From NCBI GenBank assembly GCA_030052745.1, contig JANBVO010000028.1, positions 393,828 through 457,827 of the forward strand: a stretch of 64,000 bases of DNA, in the 5' to 3' direction. Source of the stretch: Pleurostoma richardsiae (Eukaryota; Ascomycota; Sordariomycetes; Calosphaeriales; Pleurostomataceae). Shown here piece after piece: positions 33,959 through 46,407 of the stretch (positions within the stretch are counted from its first letter, which is position 1; the number at the start of each line of letters is the position of its first letter). The translations under genes and the position numbers were made by a program. The notes below the pieces were generated by a model that searched no databases, was not told the DNA's origin, and worked only from the letters and a program-made list of their open reading frames with translations.

Positions 33959-34181
33959 AGCGGTGTAGACTGTGTGGAGATGTCTTGAACGGAGGTTGCA
34001 ACTGCAGGCTGGAGAAAGGTCGGCCTGGTAGGAGCCGGCGATTGAGGTGACGGATAGTGGTGATGGCGACTCAGACAGCGCTTGCAGCTGGCAGAGCACC
34101 AGGGGAGACTGGGAGGAGGCCAAGTCCCTTTTTAATCGGCAAACAGGCAAAGCGAGCAGAGCACCCTCGCTGCCGATGGGA

Positions 34182-34199
34182 AGAGAGAGAGAGAGAGAG
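34182..34199. repeat. AG dinucleotide repeat
   Basis: Nine AG units lie about 230 bases upstream of the Xbp1-like start codon, possibly in its leader or promoter. Confidence 0.8.
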
Positions 34200-37100
34200 C
34201 AAGTCGACGTGGACAAGGGGCCGACGTGCTCTTCCCTTTCTTCCTTGAGACCAAGCATGCAGCTCTCTGCAGTCCAGTGATGGGTCTCCGCGCAGCGAAC
34301 TTTTCGGCGAAGATCTCGGTGCAGCAGTTCTTTGTCCGGGATGTCTTGGAATCGACCTGTGAGGGCAGAGAAGACCGTTTGGTACCGTCCACCGCTCTTT
34401 TCGGGGGTTCGAGTTAAAGCCACAAAGTGAGAGGTGATCGGAGTGAGCGATGGCCCGGGATGGTCCAGCTGATCCAGCTGATCAAATCGTGGTCGACGGC
34501 GGTGATGGCGAGGGCTGGGGTATTGAGTAAAAGAAATGGGACTGCTTGCGCCCCTTGAGGCATCACTTTCGCTGCTTCTCGGGGAAACCGCGTGTCAGGA
34601 GGCAGGAGACGGCAATGTCAAACGGGCTCCGTGGCAGAGGCTTCCGCGATATCTTGGTCTCCTACTGCTACTCCTCGATGATACTGTTCCGTTACCGTCG
34701 TCATGGATCTGAGACCAAGGCACCGTAGACAGTCACTCCGGGGGGCGACGGTGGCAGAATCGAGGTAGGTTAGGTTTCATTAGATTTCACCAGGTTGGGC
34801 ACTGGCCCGAAAGGGGTGAACACAGACGACTGCATGACGCAGCGGATATGTGGCCCAGAGACAGCAAATGAGTTTGACACCGCAAATACTGTACACATAA
34901 ACAAGCCAAGCAGGTCATTGGCTTGCTGGGAAAGCGCACAGGGGGAGCTTTGACAGAAGGCAGGCTGGCGGATGCCTGCAGGAGGTGCCGCCTGGCTGCC
35001 AGGCTAGGGGCCATCATGAGAAGGGTAGAACAAAGAAAAGTCTTACTGAGGCGTAGATATTCAGACATGAGGGCTTGCTTGACTCGACACACGTGGCCCA
35101 CAGCAGAAGAGAGGGAAACACGGTACGCTCTACCCTTGAGAGACAAGGAGAGACGAGGGGAGGAGACGGCTGTCCCCTCCTCAGATCACCAAGCTTCTGC
35201 GCAGGCTTCTCTGCAGATGATGAACCGACCCCCGGCTGCCACCGTCCTTTCAAATCTGACCGCCGGAAAGACGAAACTTCCGGCTTCTTTTCCACGGAGG
35301 CTCTGTGCATATCCGCCTCGTCAACGCCTGGCTTCCCTGAAGATTTCTAAGGGTTTTTCGAGAAGCCTGCCTGGAATCTCCTTCTTCCCGGATAGAGTCA
35401 CACTCAAGAGTGGAGATTGCAGCTGTCAGTGTACTGAGCCTTGTTCCCCCCACGAGCTTGACTTGTACAAACACGCAAAAATGTCCGAATGGCGACACAG
35501 AGTAGACCTTGTACTCGTGTAGATCCTCACTCCCTCGCTGCTCTTTGGAGGCAAGTATTTTTTGTTGCCGGCTAGGAGTGGCCATTGCTCCTTGACTTTG
35601 GCCGTGTCCCTCAGACATTGAAGTCGTGATAGCCGGACAAGGGAGTAGCAAGACAAGGAGACCTACGGGTTTAATGCCTTTGGGCCGCTCATACGCCACT
35701 GGTTATTTTCCGCGTAGTATGTGGGCTGAAGTCAGTGGCGTCAGAAGTTGAAGCCGCGTTTCTGCTACCCTGCAAGAGTATACGGAGGGGGATCAGTTGA
35801 TAACCCTGTGCAGATGATGTGGGAGGACGTGGGAACGCTGTAAGACTCCGCCGGGGCGCAGCCCGCAGGAGCCAATTCGGACTCAACATTGGGCCATCTT
35901 TTCTCGAGTCAAGCTCCCCCTGGGCATGTTCCATCGCGTATCGTTCCAGCCGTCATGATTTCTGCAGCCATCCGTCGTTTCTATGGGGCAGCTTGCCTGA
36001 AAGGATAAGCCCGACAGAGCTAGTGCATCCGCCCCCAAACGGAAGCAGTACGATGAGGAAGATGAGGTAGAGGCTAGACTAGAGATGTTTCTGCGAGCCT
36101 CGCTCACGCAGTCTGTTCAGTCTTGAAACGGTGAGAGGATGGATGGATTTTGAACTGGAGAAGACCGCGCAAAGCCGTTGCAGACAGGAAGTCGATGATC
36201 TCGCAGAATTTTACTGCTTGACTCCCCTATCCTCAAGAAGCCGACGACAGTAAGGAAGTCAACATCTACTCAAATATGTTCCTTGGACTTCAATCAAGAC
36301 ATTGCAATGGAACTCAGGGCATCGGCAAGGGCCTGTTTTTTCCTTTCTTTCTTTTGTTGCCCCGAAGGCCTTCATCAAGGAGGTGCAAATGCATCTCCCT
36401 GTATCCTCACCACACTTACAGTCCTCCTGCAGTTGAGGCCCTCGACGTCAGTATTTCCTCCGCACTTCTGTGACTTGACAAGGGGCCCATGGAAGGGGCT
36501 ACTTAGGCCCCCGGTGAGTCTCTGAGTATCGACAGGGTTTCAGGTGATTGTACAGTTCTTTCCGTGACACGGCATGGGATTGACAGACAGGAAGCTATGG
36601 AGTCTCTGAAGTGCGGTGTGACCGGTGCATGGTGTATCGCCCCGGCTGTGCGCATCGACTTCGGGAAATTTCTTCCCTCTCACAATCCGGAAGGTGAAGA
36701 CAAGAGATCGCACCGCAGCTATGTTTTGCAGGGAGAGAGAGCTACACCGCGTATGCATGTTGTGCAACAGCCGCCACTCGAGGGGCCGCTGCGAGAAGAA
36801 AAGGTGTTGGAGAAGGAAGCATCACGGCGCTGGGCACGGCACAAAAGCCGATGAGCACACCGGGGGGGCGTGGACGGACCGGCGCAACGGCGACACAAAA
36901 TCTCTCCAGATCGAATGGGCAGACTCCTCCAGCCTCAACGGAAAGAGGCTCCGGCCTCACGTGGCCGGAGCATACCTACCCGCTTCACACCCTACTGGGG
37001 CGACGGGCGACGGCGTGACGAGAGATCGGGCAACATCTATTCGTTCATCGCCATCTACCGGACTTGCACGGTCCTCCCACATCCATCCACTCCTCGGCTG

Positions 37101-37484
37101 CCCCAGCCACCGCAGATCCGGTAATTGCAGTCGATCACCGAGGGCGTCATTTATATTTGCAGATGCAGCCCTGGCGATCTCAAGACGCCCAAACGCTTGC
37201 AGGAGCGCATTTTTCTGCAACTACAGAGCTCGAAAGCTCGACTGCCGGAGACGAGAGCAGCCCATCCGGCACATGCCCTTGCGACCAAGGTAGGCAAGTA
37301 ACAAATGATGCAGCCACCCGTGCACGCTCATCCACCGCGTGGGTTCAACGGACCACCATATTGCGGCGTGTCCATGTACGCCGTGCCCCCTTGAGATTGA
37401 ATGCCGGCATCTCGACTACGGCAAAGCGTCGTTATTCCCAGGTCACGTGCAGTCTGACTAAGGTGGGACTCGTAGAACGAATGG

Positions 37485-37515
37485 AAACGCGCTTTGCGCA
37501 TTCTTTAGCGCGTTT
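37485..37515. promoter_or_regulatory. Inverted repeat AAACGCGC...GCGCGTTT upstream of TOP2
   Basis: Two perfect 8-bp arms are separated by 15 bases, about 355 bases before the TOP2 start. The arms resemble the ACGCG core of the MBF cell-cycle box, in both orientations. In yeasts some replication genes use such boxes; a role here is inferred. Confidence 0.35.
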
Positions 37516-37870
37516 GCTCTCCCCACGCTTGATGATTGGATGAATTCGCGTAAACAGAAGGTACCTTCGTACCTCTGCAGGCATCGCTCGCCACAGGCAA
37601 AACAGACAAGAGAGTCTGCTTCCTGGCAACGGCCTCCGCCCCGAAAACAACAACAAACGGAGGGGTATTTTCAACGTCGACGCAGGCTGGACTTCAACGA
37701 CGGGCACGCCTCGGTTTCCCTTTGACTGCCCTCTTTTCTTTCCACCTCCTCTTTCTCTCGTTTATGCTTCGCTGCCTTCGCCCTCTGGCGACACCTTCGA
37801 GGACGACAATCGCTCTCCATCCTCGAGCGGGTTCTTTGTTCGCGCCGCCATTCCTTTTACGTTTACCACC

Positions 37871-40800
37871 ATGGATGCCGACATCATGGACGACTCCGTC
37901 TTCGATGACTTCGAGAACGAGTCTGATGCATACTCGCCAGAGCCTGTACGTTTCCATACGACCCTTCCGACAATGCTCAACCTTCATCTTCGCCTGAGAA
38001 ATCCCGCTTGTGAACCCCCACTAACACCTCCCAGAAGCCGAAGGCGAAGGCAGCAGTGAAGAAGCCTGCCGCATCTAAATCGGCAGCCAAGGCTGCGCCC
38101 AAGAAGATGGTGCAGACGACTTTGAAGACGAAGCCCGCGGCCAAGAAGCGGCCCAAGCCGGAGAGTGATGAAGAAGGCGACTCTCTCGGCGGCGATGCCG
38201 ACAGCATGCTCTCCCACACTCCGCCGAGCGCAAAGAAGCAAAAGAAGGCTCCTGCAGCCAAGAAGACAAGCGGGAAGCCGCTCGCGGAGATTGAGAACGA
38301 CAGCATGATGCAGCTCGATGGCGTCGCTGAGACCAAGCCCAAGAAGAAGACCGCAACCCAGACGTACCAGAAGCTCACTCAGCTTGAACATATCATCAAG
38401 CGACCTGATACCTACATCGGGTCTGTTGAACACTCTGAGCAACAGATGTGGGTTTTCAACAAGGAGACAAACTTGATGGAGAGCAGAAAGGTTTCGTTTG
38501 TACCAGGCCTCTATAAGATTTTCGACGAGATCTTGGTGAACGCTGCAGACAACAAACAGCGCGATGCGAAGATGAGCTACATCAAGGTCACGGTTGATCG
38601 CGAGCTGGGTGAGATATCAGTCGAGAATGACGGTAGAGGTATCCCCGTCGAGGTGCACGAGGAGCAGGGTATATATATCCCGGAGATGGTGTTTGGTCAT
38701 CTCCTCACTGGCTCCAACTACGACGACGACGAAAAGAAAACTGTTGGTGGCCGCAACGGTTACGGTGCTAAACTTTGCAACGTATTCAGCACGGAGTTCA
38801 CTCTCGAATGTCAAGATTCGACGCACGGCAAGCGATATAAGCAGACCTGGAAAGACAACATGAGCAACATGGCGAAGGCCAAGATCACTTCGAACAAGTC
38901 CAAGGACTTCGTGCGAGTCACGTTCAAGCCAGACTTCAAGAGATTTGGGATGGCCAACGGCATCGACGATGACCTCGAGTCCCTAATTTACCGCAGAGTT
39001 TACGATATGGCTGGCTGTGTTGAGGGCATTAAGGTCTTCTTGAATGGCGAGCACCTGAAGGTGAACTTCAAGAAGTACTGCGAGATGTATGCCAAGGCCA
39101 TTGCCAAAGAGCGGGATGATGTTCCGGACGGAGAGACAGCGCCTCCTGCTACGGTGCTTTTCGAAGACACCAAGGCACACACGCGATGGCAGATAGGATT
39201 CACTGTCTCCGATGGCTCTTTTCAACAGGTCTCCTTCGTCAACTCCATTGCCACTACCTCGGGCGGAACTCACGTCAATTACATTGCCGACCAGATCTGC
39301 ACGGCACTACTCAAGGACCTGACGAAGAAGATGAAGGGCCACTCGCTTAAGGCTCACCACATCCGAAACCACATCTTCATCTTCGTCAACTGCTACATTG
39401 ACAACCCAGCGTTCACCTCACAGACCAAAGAGCAGTTGACAACCAAAGCCAGCGCGTTTGGTAGCAAATGCGTGCTAACCGACGGTTTCATCAAGAAGAT
39501 CCGAGCTACGGAGGCCATCGAGAACATCATCCACTTCGCTGAGAAGAAGGCGGACAAGATGTTGGCAAAGAGTGACGGAAACAAGCGATCTCGCATCAGC
39601 AATGACAAACTCGTGGATGCCAACTTGGCTGGTACAAGACACGGCCACGAATGCACTCTAATTCTTACGGAAGGTGACTCGGCCAGAGGTCTCGCAGTTG
39701 CTGGTCGCGCCATTCTGGATCCGGACCGGATTGGTGTTTTCCCTCTCCGTGGCAAAATGCTCAACGTTCGTGACGCGTCAATCGACCAGATTACGAAGAA
39801 CAAGGAAATCCAGAACATCAAGCAGTTCCTCGGCCTGAAGCACAAACAAGTCTACACTGACACGAAGAGTCTTCGTTATGGCCACCTCATGATCATGGCT
39901 GATCAAGATCATGACGGTAGTCACATCAAGGGCCTCTTGATCAACTTCCTCCAGGTCCAATTCCCCTCCCTCTTGCAGATCCCGGACTTCTTCAGAGAGT
40001 TCATTACTCCAGTCGTGAAGGTGTGGCAAGGACCGAATCCCAAGAAGCCGCTTAGGCTCAAGTCATTCTTTACTCTACCTCAATATGAGGAGTGGAAGGA
40101 AACGCACAAGAACGAGATCAAGAAGTGGCAGTATAAGTACTTCAAGGGGTTGGGTACCAGCTCGAACGCAGACGCTCAAGTCTATTTCACCAACCTCGAT
40201 GAGCACTTGAAAGAGTTTCACACCATGAAGCCTCAGGAGGCCGAGCTCTTCGATCTTGCATTCTCCAAGAAGAAGGCGGACGCTCGAAAAGAGTGGCTCG
40301 GGAACTTTGTTCCAGGCACCTACCTGGACCATTCGATGAAGTCTATTACGTATACTGATTTCGTCAACAAAGAGCTTATTCTTTTCAGCATGGCGGACAA
40401 CATGCGATCAATCCCGTCTGTTCTGGATGGCCTGAAGCCGGGTCAGCGCAAGGTCATTTACGCTTGCTTCAAGCGGAACCTTGTAAAGGATCAGAAGGTC
40501 ATTGAGTTGGCTGGTTACGTGTCAGAGCAGACCTCTTATCACCACGGTGAAGTGTCTCTCCAGCAGACGATCATCGGGCTGGCACAAGACTTTGTTGGAT
40601 CGAACAACGTCAATTGTCTCGAACCCAGTGGAAACTTTGGTTCTCGTCTCGCCGGTGGTAGCGATGCTGCAAGCGCTCGATACATCCACACCAGACTGTC
40701 TCCTTTTGCGAGGCGAGTCTTCTCTGCCCTCGATGAGCCAAACCTGGAGGCGCAGTACGAGGATGGGAAAATGATCGAACCAAAGGTCTACGTTCCGGTC

Positions 40801-43188
40801 ATTCCTATGGTACTCGTGAACGGTGCCGACGGTATCGGGACGGGCTGGAGCACCTCCATTCCAAACTATAATCCCATCGACATTGTGAACAACCTGAAGA
40901 GGAGAATGGGCAGGCTGGAGGGTCAGAGCGAAGAACAACCTTTTCAGCACATGGTACCTTGGTGGCGCGGCTGGAAGGGAATTCCTGAACCAGATGGGAT
41001 GGGAAAGTACAAGTTCAACGGTATCGCTTTCCAGGACGATAAGAACCCCAATGAGGTCGTCGTCACGGAGCTCCCTATTCGCGTCTGGACGGACGACTTC
41101 AAGTCAAGACTTGAAGAGATCATCCGCGCGGAGAAGTCTCCTTCGTTCATCAAGGACTACAAGGAATTCAATGACCACAAGAATGTGCACTTCGTCATCC
41201 AAATGGAGGAGAAGCACATGAAATCCGCGCTCGACGAAGGCCTGCTGGACCGGTTCAAGCTCGTCAAGTCTGTCGGCACGACCAACCTCGTGGCTTTCGA
41301 CACACGGGGCCAGATCCGGAAGTACGAAAAAGTGGAAGAAATTCTAGAAGAGTACTACCACTACCGCCTGCAGATGTACGCGGAGCGCAAGGTAAGTTGT
41401 ATGGCGACCTAGGCGTGGAATAGGTGGCTAACTCTGCACAGAGTCATTGGCTGAAGGTTTATCACGCCGACTACCGGAAGCTGAAGAACCAGGCTCGCTT
41501 CATCGAGGAGATCATCGACGGCAAATTGGTGGTCTCGAAGAAGAAAAAGGCTGTTCTTGTCCAGGAGCTGCGTGATCGTAAATACGAAGCCTTCCCAAGA
41601 GGCCCAGAGTCGAAGAAAGCGCGTTCCACAGATGAGGACCTCGATCAAGATGAGGAGTCTGAGGAGAACGAAAGCGCTGGAGACTACGATTACCTTCTCT
41701 CTGTATGTCAATCGGCCCAACTGGGTTCGTACGATGACCTCGTTGCTAATGATCTCACAGATGCCCATTTATTCCCTGACCATGGAGCGTCTTGAGCGTC
41801 TCAAGCGGCAGATTGCCGCGAAGAAGGCGGAGTTTGATGAACTAGAGTGTCTCGGCGAGAAAGACTTGTGGTGCAAGGACCTTGATGATTTTGTTGCAGA
41901 ATGGGAGAACCAACTGCGACTCGATGCGGAGATCCAGACAAGCATTAACCGCATGGGTCGTCGCGTCTCCAAGAAGATCGGTGCTGGCAGGGGTCGTCGT
42001 CCCAAGGACGACGATGACTATGCCCCCAAGGTCCCCAAAGCCGCAAAGGTCACCAAGGTCGAGACGAAGACACATCAACGCTTCGCTGAGATGTTCTCTG
42101 GCAAACCGAAGCCCAAGCCAAAGTTGACGAGCAGCCAGTTTGACGGGGCATCGGATTTCTCAGATGACGATTTCGCTGCACTAAGCAAGAAGCCCGCGAA
42201 GAAGCCCTCCAAACTAGAGCCTGCCGCCACGAAACCTGCTGCCACGAAAGTCCCTAAGATTGAAGATTCGGACTTTGACGACTTCGCAGCTGTCCCAGAG
42301 CCGAATGTGGCAAAGAAGCCGTCACCTGTTGAGAGCGCCTCTGACGAGCCTCCGCCGGAAGAACCCGCCAATGGTCGGACCAAGCGCGCTGCTGCCTCCA
42401 AGGCCAAGACGTGGATCATCGACGACGACTCCGAGAGCGACGACGACAAGATGCTCGGAGATGTTGGTGATATGGTCCGTGGCATTGGCCAGCCGGCGGC
42501 AGACACTACAAAGAATAGGCTCAGTCTGTTCGCCATGTCCAGACCGGAATCCAGCCACGGCAATGGGTCGTCAACGGTCTCAGCCTTGCCAAAAATCAGG
42601 ACAAAGCCATCCAAGACTTTCGACTTTGACAGCCAAGACGACACCAATTACGAGATGCTTGCTCGTTCCTCACCCCAGAAGGTCAAGGAAGACGTCGATA
42701 GCTTCTTATCCGACGACGACGATGACGACTTCCCTGTTCCCAAGAAGGCTACTACAGCAAGGGCTTTGTCTACATCTACGAAGGCGTCATCTTCGACAGC
42801 ATCTTCAAAGGCGCTGGCGGCTGCCGCACCCGCGAAGAAAGTTCGTGGTCGGCCGGCCGGATCAAAGAACAAGGCTAAGGAGAAGGAGGCGGCGCCTCCC
42901 AAGGCCAAGGCTACCCTTCAGCTCTCGCCCGCTGCCAAGGCCTACGCTGCGAAGAAGGCCAAACCGGCGAAGGAGGTCTTCAGCGACGACGAGGATGACG
43001 ACGCGGTCCAGTCGGACGACTCGCCGGCCCCTGTAGCCCGCGGACGCGGACGCCCGGCGCGGGCTGCTGCGGCGGCGAAACCCAAGCCCATCTACATTGA
43101 CGACGATGAGGACGACTCGATGCTCGTCGAAGAAAAGGACGACGACGATAAGGACTCGGACGTCTATGACATGGATGACAGTGAATAG
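37871..43188 (+). CDS. TOP2: DNA topoisomerase II (1706 aa, 4 exons)
   Basis: Topoisomerase II passes one DNA duplex through another using ATP and is needed for decatenation at mitosis. Exons 37871-37945, 38035-41391, 41442-41702, 41761-43188. After a Lys/Ala-rich N-tail comes the GHKL ATPase (IFDEILVNAADN; GRNGYGAKLCN), the TOPRIM metal site (EGDSA with Glu571; DQDHDG with Asp648, Asp650 and Asp652), and the winged-helix active site ARYIHTRLSPFARRVF with catalytic Tyr908. The coiled-coil C-gate is rebuilt across exons 2-4 (SHWLKVYHADYRKLKNQARFIEEII; MPIYSLTMERLERLKRQI). The last 350 residues are a disordered tail with alternating acidic (DDDSESDDDK, SDDEDDDAVQSDDS) and Lys/Ala-rich blocks, including GRGRP AT-hook-like cores, ending DVYDMDDSE. 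The start is in CCACCATGG. Length is usual for fungi. Confidence 0.98.
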
Positions 43189-44498
43189 ATCAGGGGCCGA
43201 GCTGTGGTGATGAGGATCACTTCACACGCTTAACCAGCTGTGACGTCCATCTTATTTTTCTTGCGCCCTCGGTTGGGGAGGGTGTTACGGTTCGGGGCCG
43301 CTATTTCCTTTGGGCATAATTTCTCGGGAGGGTTTATTGCTTGTATGGGCTGAATGTCCTCTTTCTGTACTATTATGGCGAATACGGATGGGGGGGACCT
43401 CAATATTGAATGGACCCCGGGCACCTGTGCTGCTCTCGTGGATTCTGGCTTGTGGAATATCAATCCCACGTTCTTCCCGCTTTCGGCTCCTGCTTTGTGG
43501 TGACCTCGATGTTCTGACAAGCTCCTACCTTTCCACGCTTGAAGAATTATGTCTGCTTCGTCCTCGTTCTTATCCAACATGGAGGATCTCTTGTCGTGAA
43601 GAGAACTGCGGCATTGCGGCTGAGAGCGCGCGATGACGTTCCGCCCTGGTAGACAGAAAGATCGTGGAGCGGCCGAGATTCCGTATGGATGATATGACTG
43701 ACACCAGCATGGGTAGAAGGAGACGAAATATGCGCCCAAAAGCAAGGGAGTCAACGTGGCATGTTTGGCTGCGAGGGTTCCGCACAAGCCGTGAGACATC
43801 ATGATTCCTCGGAGACTACTCGACCTGGCCCTCTCGCCGATACAGGCAGGCTCTGCAGTAGAGACGATGTATGATTGTGTGGGTTAGCACGTACTAGGTA
43901 TATAGCCCTTTCCCCGTCCATTCATGCCATATCAAACTGGTTCCGGGACGAAGACACACTCCAAAAAGCAGATGCATCCGGCAGCTTAGAATAAACGTAG
44001 TCTGATTAAAAAAACGCCTTCCGCGGGAAACAAAAACTAACCATCCCCAGCATCTCGGTCGTTCCGTTGCAGGTCAGTAAGCTCATGAAAAAGCCCTTCC
44101 CAAAAAGAGAAAGCAGCACATCAAACTCAAAACAATCGTTCCACTGTCCTATCACCGCCCCTCGGGAGGGACCCCTCGGTGCCGTCCACAGGGCCCGGCG
44201 TATCGTATCAACACACAGTTGCCCCTTCCATCAAGTCAACAATCAGTCACCTCCAGTCGTGCAGTTCCGAGCCAGAAAAAAAGAGCCATTTGTTCCCCAA
44301 TTTCACCAGTTTTATGTTTGTCATCCAGCCGCTCGATACCCCTCCGTCCAGGAGGAGACGAGAGCCGTTTCGTCGTGATCTATGCCATACAAGTCGTCAA
44401 TTCCATCGGGGGAGGGAGATTGGCGGCCAGCCAATGATAAAGCGCACAGCGGTTGCGTTTCATAGGTGATTGTCGGTTGGGGAGCGAAAGGAAACCGC
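43189..44498. other. Convergent 3' intergenic region of TOP2 and reticulon genes
   Basis: No gene is seen in 1.3 kb between two convergent genes. Frames here are short and on both strands. An A-rich run lies near 44006-44015. Confidence 0.55.
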
Positions 44499-45844
44499 CT
44501 AAGAGAGCAACGGCTCCTCCTCGGCCTTAACGGCAGAAACCGGCTTCTCCTCGGGCTGCTCGGACTTGAAGCCCTCTGTAGGGGCAGCAGGGAAATCCGT
44601 CTCCTTGACGTGGGCAGCCGGGGCGCTGGTCTCCGGGGTGCGGCCACGGAGCATCTGCTGAGCCTTGGCGGTGTAATCACCCATGTACTGCTTGGTGAGC
44701 TCGGTAGCATGGGCGGTCTGCTTGTTGGCAATCTGCTTGAGCTGGCTGGTCTGAGCGGTGACAATGTCCGAGGCCTGCTTAAGGTGGTGGTCGATGAGCT
44801 CCTGGTTGCTGGTGTAGATGAGCGGCGCGAAGAAGACGACGGTGGTAGTGATCAGCGCGAGACCCCAGTAGGGGACAATCTTGACCAGCCAGTACGAGAA
44901 GAAAGCACCGAGGCAGACCTAAGAGATAATGTTAGATGCGATTTCCTAATCGACACGAAGATGTATATAGAAGTGGGAAAATTATCAGGACATACTGCGA
45001 GGGAAGCATAGATGTTCTCGGCGAAGACAATCCGCTGAGCCTCGATGACGAGGAAGTTGACAAGCTCGTGGACATCACCAATCATGGTGTCGAGGGTCTC
45101 GCGGGGAACGGTGTAGTACCGGCGGGGGCGGAGCTGGCTAGCGAGACCGGTGTTCATGACGGTCTTGCCGGCGACCTCGGCAGCAATGGTGATGCCGAGG
45201 ACCATCCAGGTGATCTTAAAGCCCCATCGGAGCAGATCCAGATACCGGACTGCGAAAATGAGGGAAACGATCGCGGCGTAGGCAATGCCCGAGGCGCCTG
45301 TGGATGGGATGCGTGGTCAGTACTGTGTCACATGCCCGGGAGGACGGAAGCACATGAGCAAGCACGTACGAGGGTTGTTCCATGACAGGAGCTCAGAGAA
45401 GAATGAGTGGTAATGGGTCAAGGGCTGGCCGGTGGCAGCTGGGTAGGAAGGAGTCTGGCGAGCGGCAGCGAGGTTGGAAAACTCGCTGGCGGTCTTCTGG
45501 TGCTGGTCCTTGACGTTCTGAGCAACGGGGCCTGTGGAGAAGCAGAAAAAAGCTACGTCAGTATTTTGCTAGCTGCCTCAGCAATGGCGAAGTCGCCGGG
45601 AGATGCACATACCGCTGGTGACAGAGTCGTAGGCAGCCTGGGCATCTGGAGGAGATTGTCAGTTTATCCTGATTGACGGCAACTTCTGGCGCTTTCGGAG
45701 GGGTTGAAACACTGAGGACAAGTTAGCTTTGGGAGCTCCCGATCATCGCGGTGAAGATAGATCTATGACGGCGAGAGCACGCACCATACTGTTCTTGAGA
45801 GCGTCGATGTTGGAGCCGCCATTGGCAGCCGCAGTGTCAGCCAT
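44499..45844 (-). CDS. RTN1: Reticulon-like ER membrane-shaping protein (323 aa, 5 exons)
   Basis: Reticulons insert hairpins into the ER membrane and curve it into tubules. Exons on the minus strand: 45844-45790, 45645-45613, 45531-45370, 45297-44996, 44918-44499. The reticulon homology domain begins at LTHYHSFFSELLSWNNPRAS, with a first long hydrophobic hairpin (ASGIAYAAIVSLIFAVRYLD ... GFKITWMVLGITIAAEVAG), a hydrophilic loop (RPRRYYTVPRETLDTMIGDVHELVNFLVIEAQRIVFAENIYAS) and a second hairpin (VCLGAFFSYWLVKIVPYWGLALITTTVVFFAPLIY). A Lys/Glu/Pro-rich cytosolic tail follows. For exon 1, donor A|GTATGG was chosen because it keeps frame into NAQAAYDSVTSGPVAQNVK; a GTGCGT donor two codons later would break it unless an extra exon exists. 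Length and layout fit fungal Rtn1. Confidence 0.92.
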
Positions 45845-46276
45845 TGTGATGGTGTTGACGAGGGTTGTGTGATTAAAAGGAGGATCGGTCGGTCGGTCGG
45901 TGGGAGAACCCGGAGGGGAGATTGCGAGATGGTTGCTTTGTTGCTAGCAGAGAAGAGCTTGTTTTGTGTGCGCGCGTGCGGCAGAAGCTGTGCGATTTTC
46001 TTAGGGGCGTAAGAGAAGACGAGGTTCTGCGGTCCGAGGCAAGAAGAGATGCAGAGCTAGAGCTGAAGGTTTTGTTTGGGAGAGGAAAAGGGAAGAGGAA
46101 GGATGGATGGATGGATGGAGACGAGGAGTGCAGAGTCCAGGTATATTTTTTTACGCTCGGGGAGGTGGTGTGGTGAGGGAAAGTCGGTATTTTGATGTAA
46201 TAATGGGGCCGATTCAGAAAGGAGACACACGCACACACAAGCACACAGACGACATAGGTCAGAAGGTACCTCACTG

Positions 46277-46300
46277 TTGCTGCTGCTGCTGCTGCTGCTC
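46277..46300. repeat. GCT trinucleotide repeat
   Basis: About eight TGC/GCT units lie in the reticulon upstream region, outside any coding frame I support. Confidence 0.8.
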
Positions 46301-46336
46301 ACTGTGGTGACGCTCCCTTTGCTGCCCCGTTGTGGA

Positions 46337-46358
46337 GTACCTAACCTTCCTTAGGTAC
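46337..46358. repeat. Inverted repeat GTACCTAA...TTAGGTAC
   Basis: Perfect 8-bp arms surround a 6-base spacer (CCTTCC), about 490 bases upstream of the reticulon start. It is part of the TACCTA palindrome group. Confidence 0.7.
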
Positions 46359-46397
46359 ATAGGAGGAGCTGGACGGAAGCTTGGACTCGGTCGTTGG

Positions 46398-46407
46398 GAG
46401 GTACCTC
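46398..46407. repeat. Palindrome GAGGTACCTC
   Basis: This is a perfect 10-bp palindrome 40 bases from the GTACCTAA inverted repeat. Confidence 0.6.

Larger units (their letters stand above)
33959..37870. other. Divergent intergenic region, 3.9 kb
   Basis: This lies between the Xbp1-like gene (minus) and TOP2 (plus). I see no supported gene; the longest frame (36625-37293) lacks an ATG at its start and is compositionally random. Features are an AG repeat at 34182-34199, CACGTG boxes (one at 37444-37449), an inverted repeat at 37485-37515 and a pyrimidine tract at about 37728-37763 just before the TOP2 leader. Confidence 0.5.

Noticed and set aside
34400-34425. B-box-like GGTTCGAGTTA
   Set aside because: The T-stem is not completed and no A-box lies at the right distance.
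36625-37293. 222-codon plus frame in the TOP2 upstream region
   Set aside because: It opens with GTG rather than ATG, has random Arg/Ser/His-rich composition and matches no family I know.
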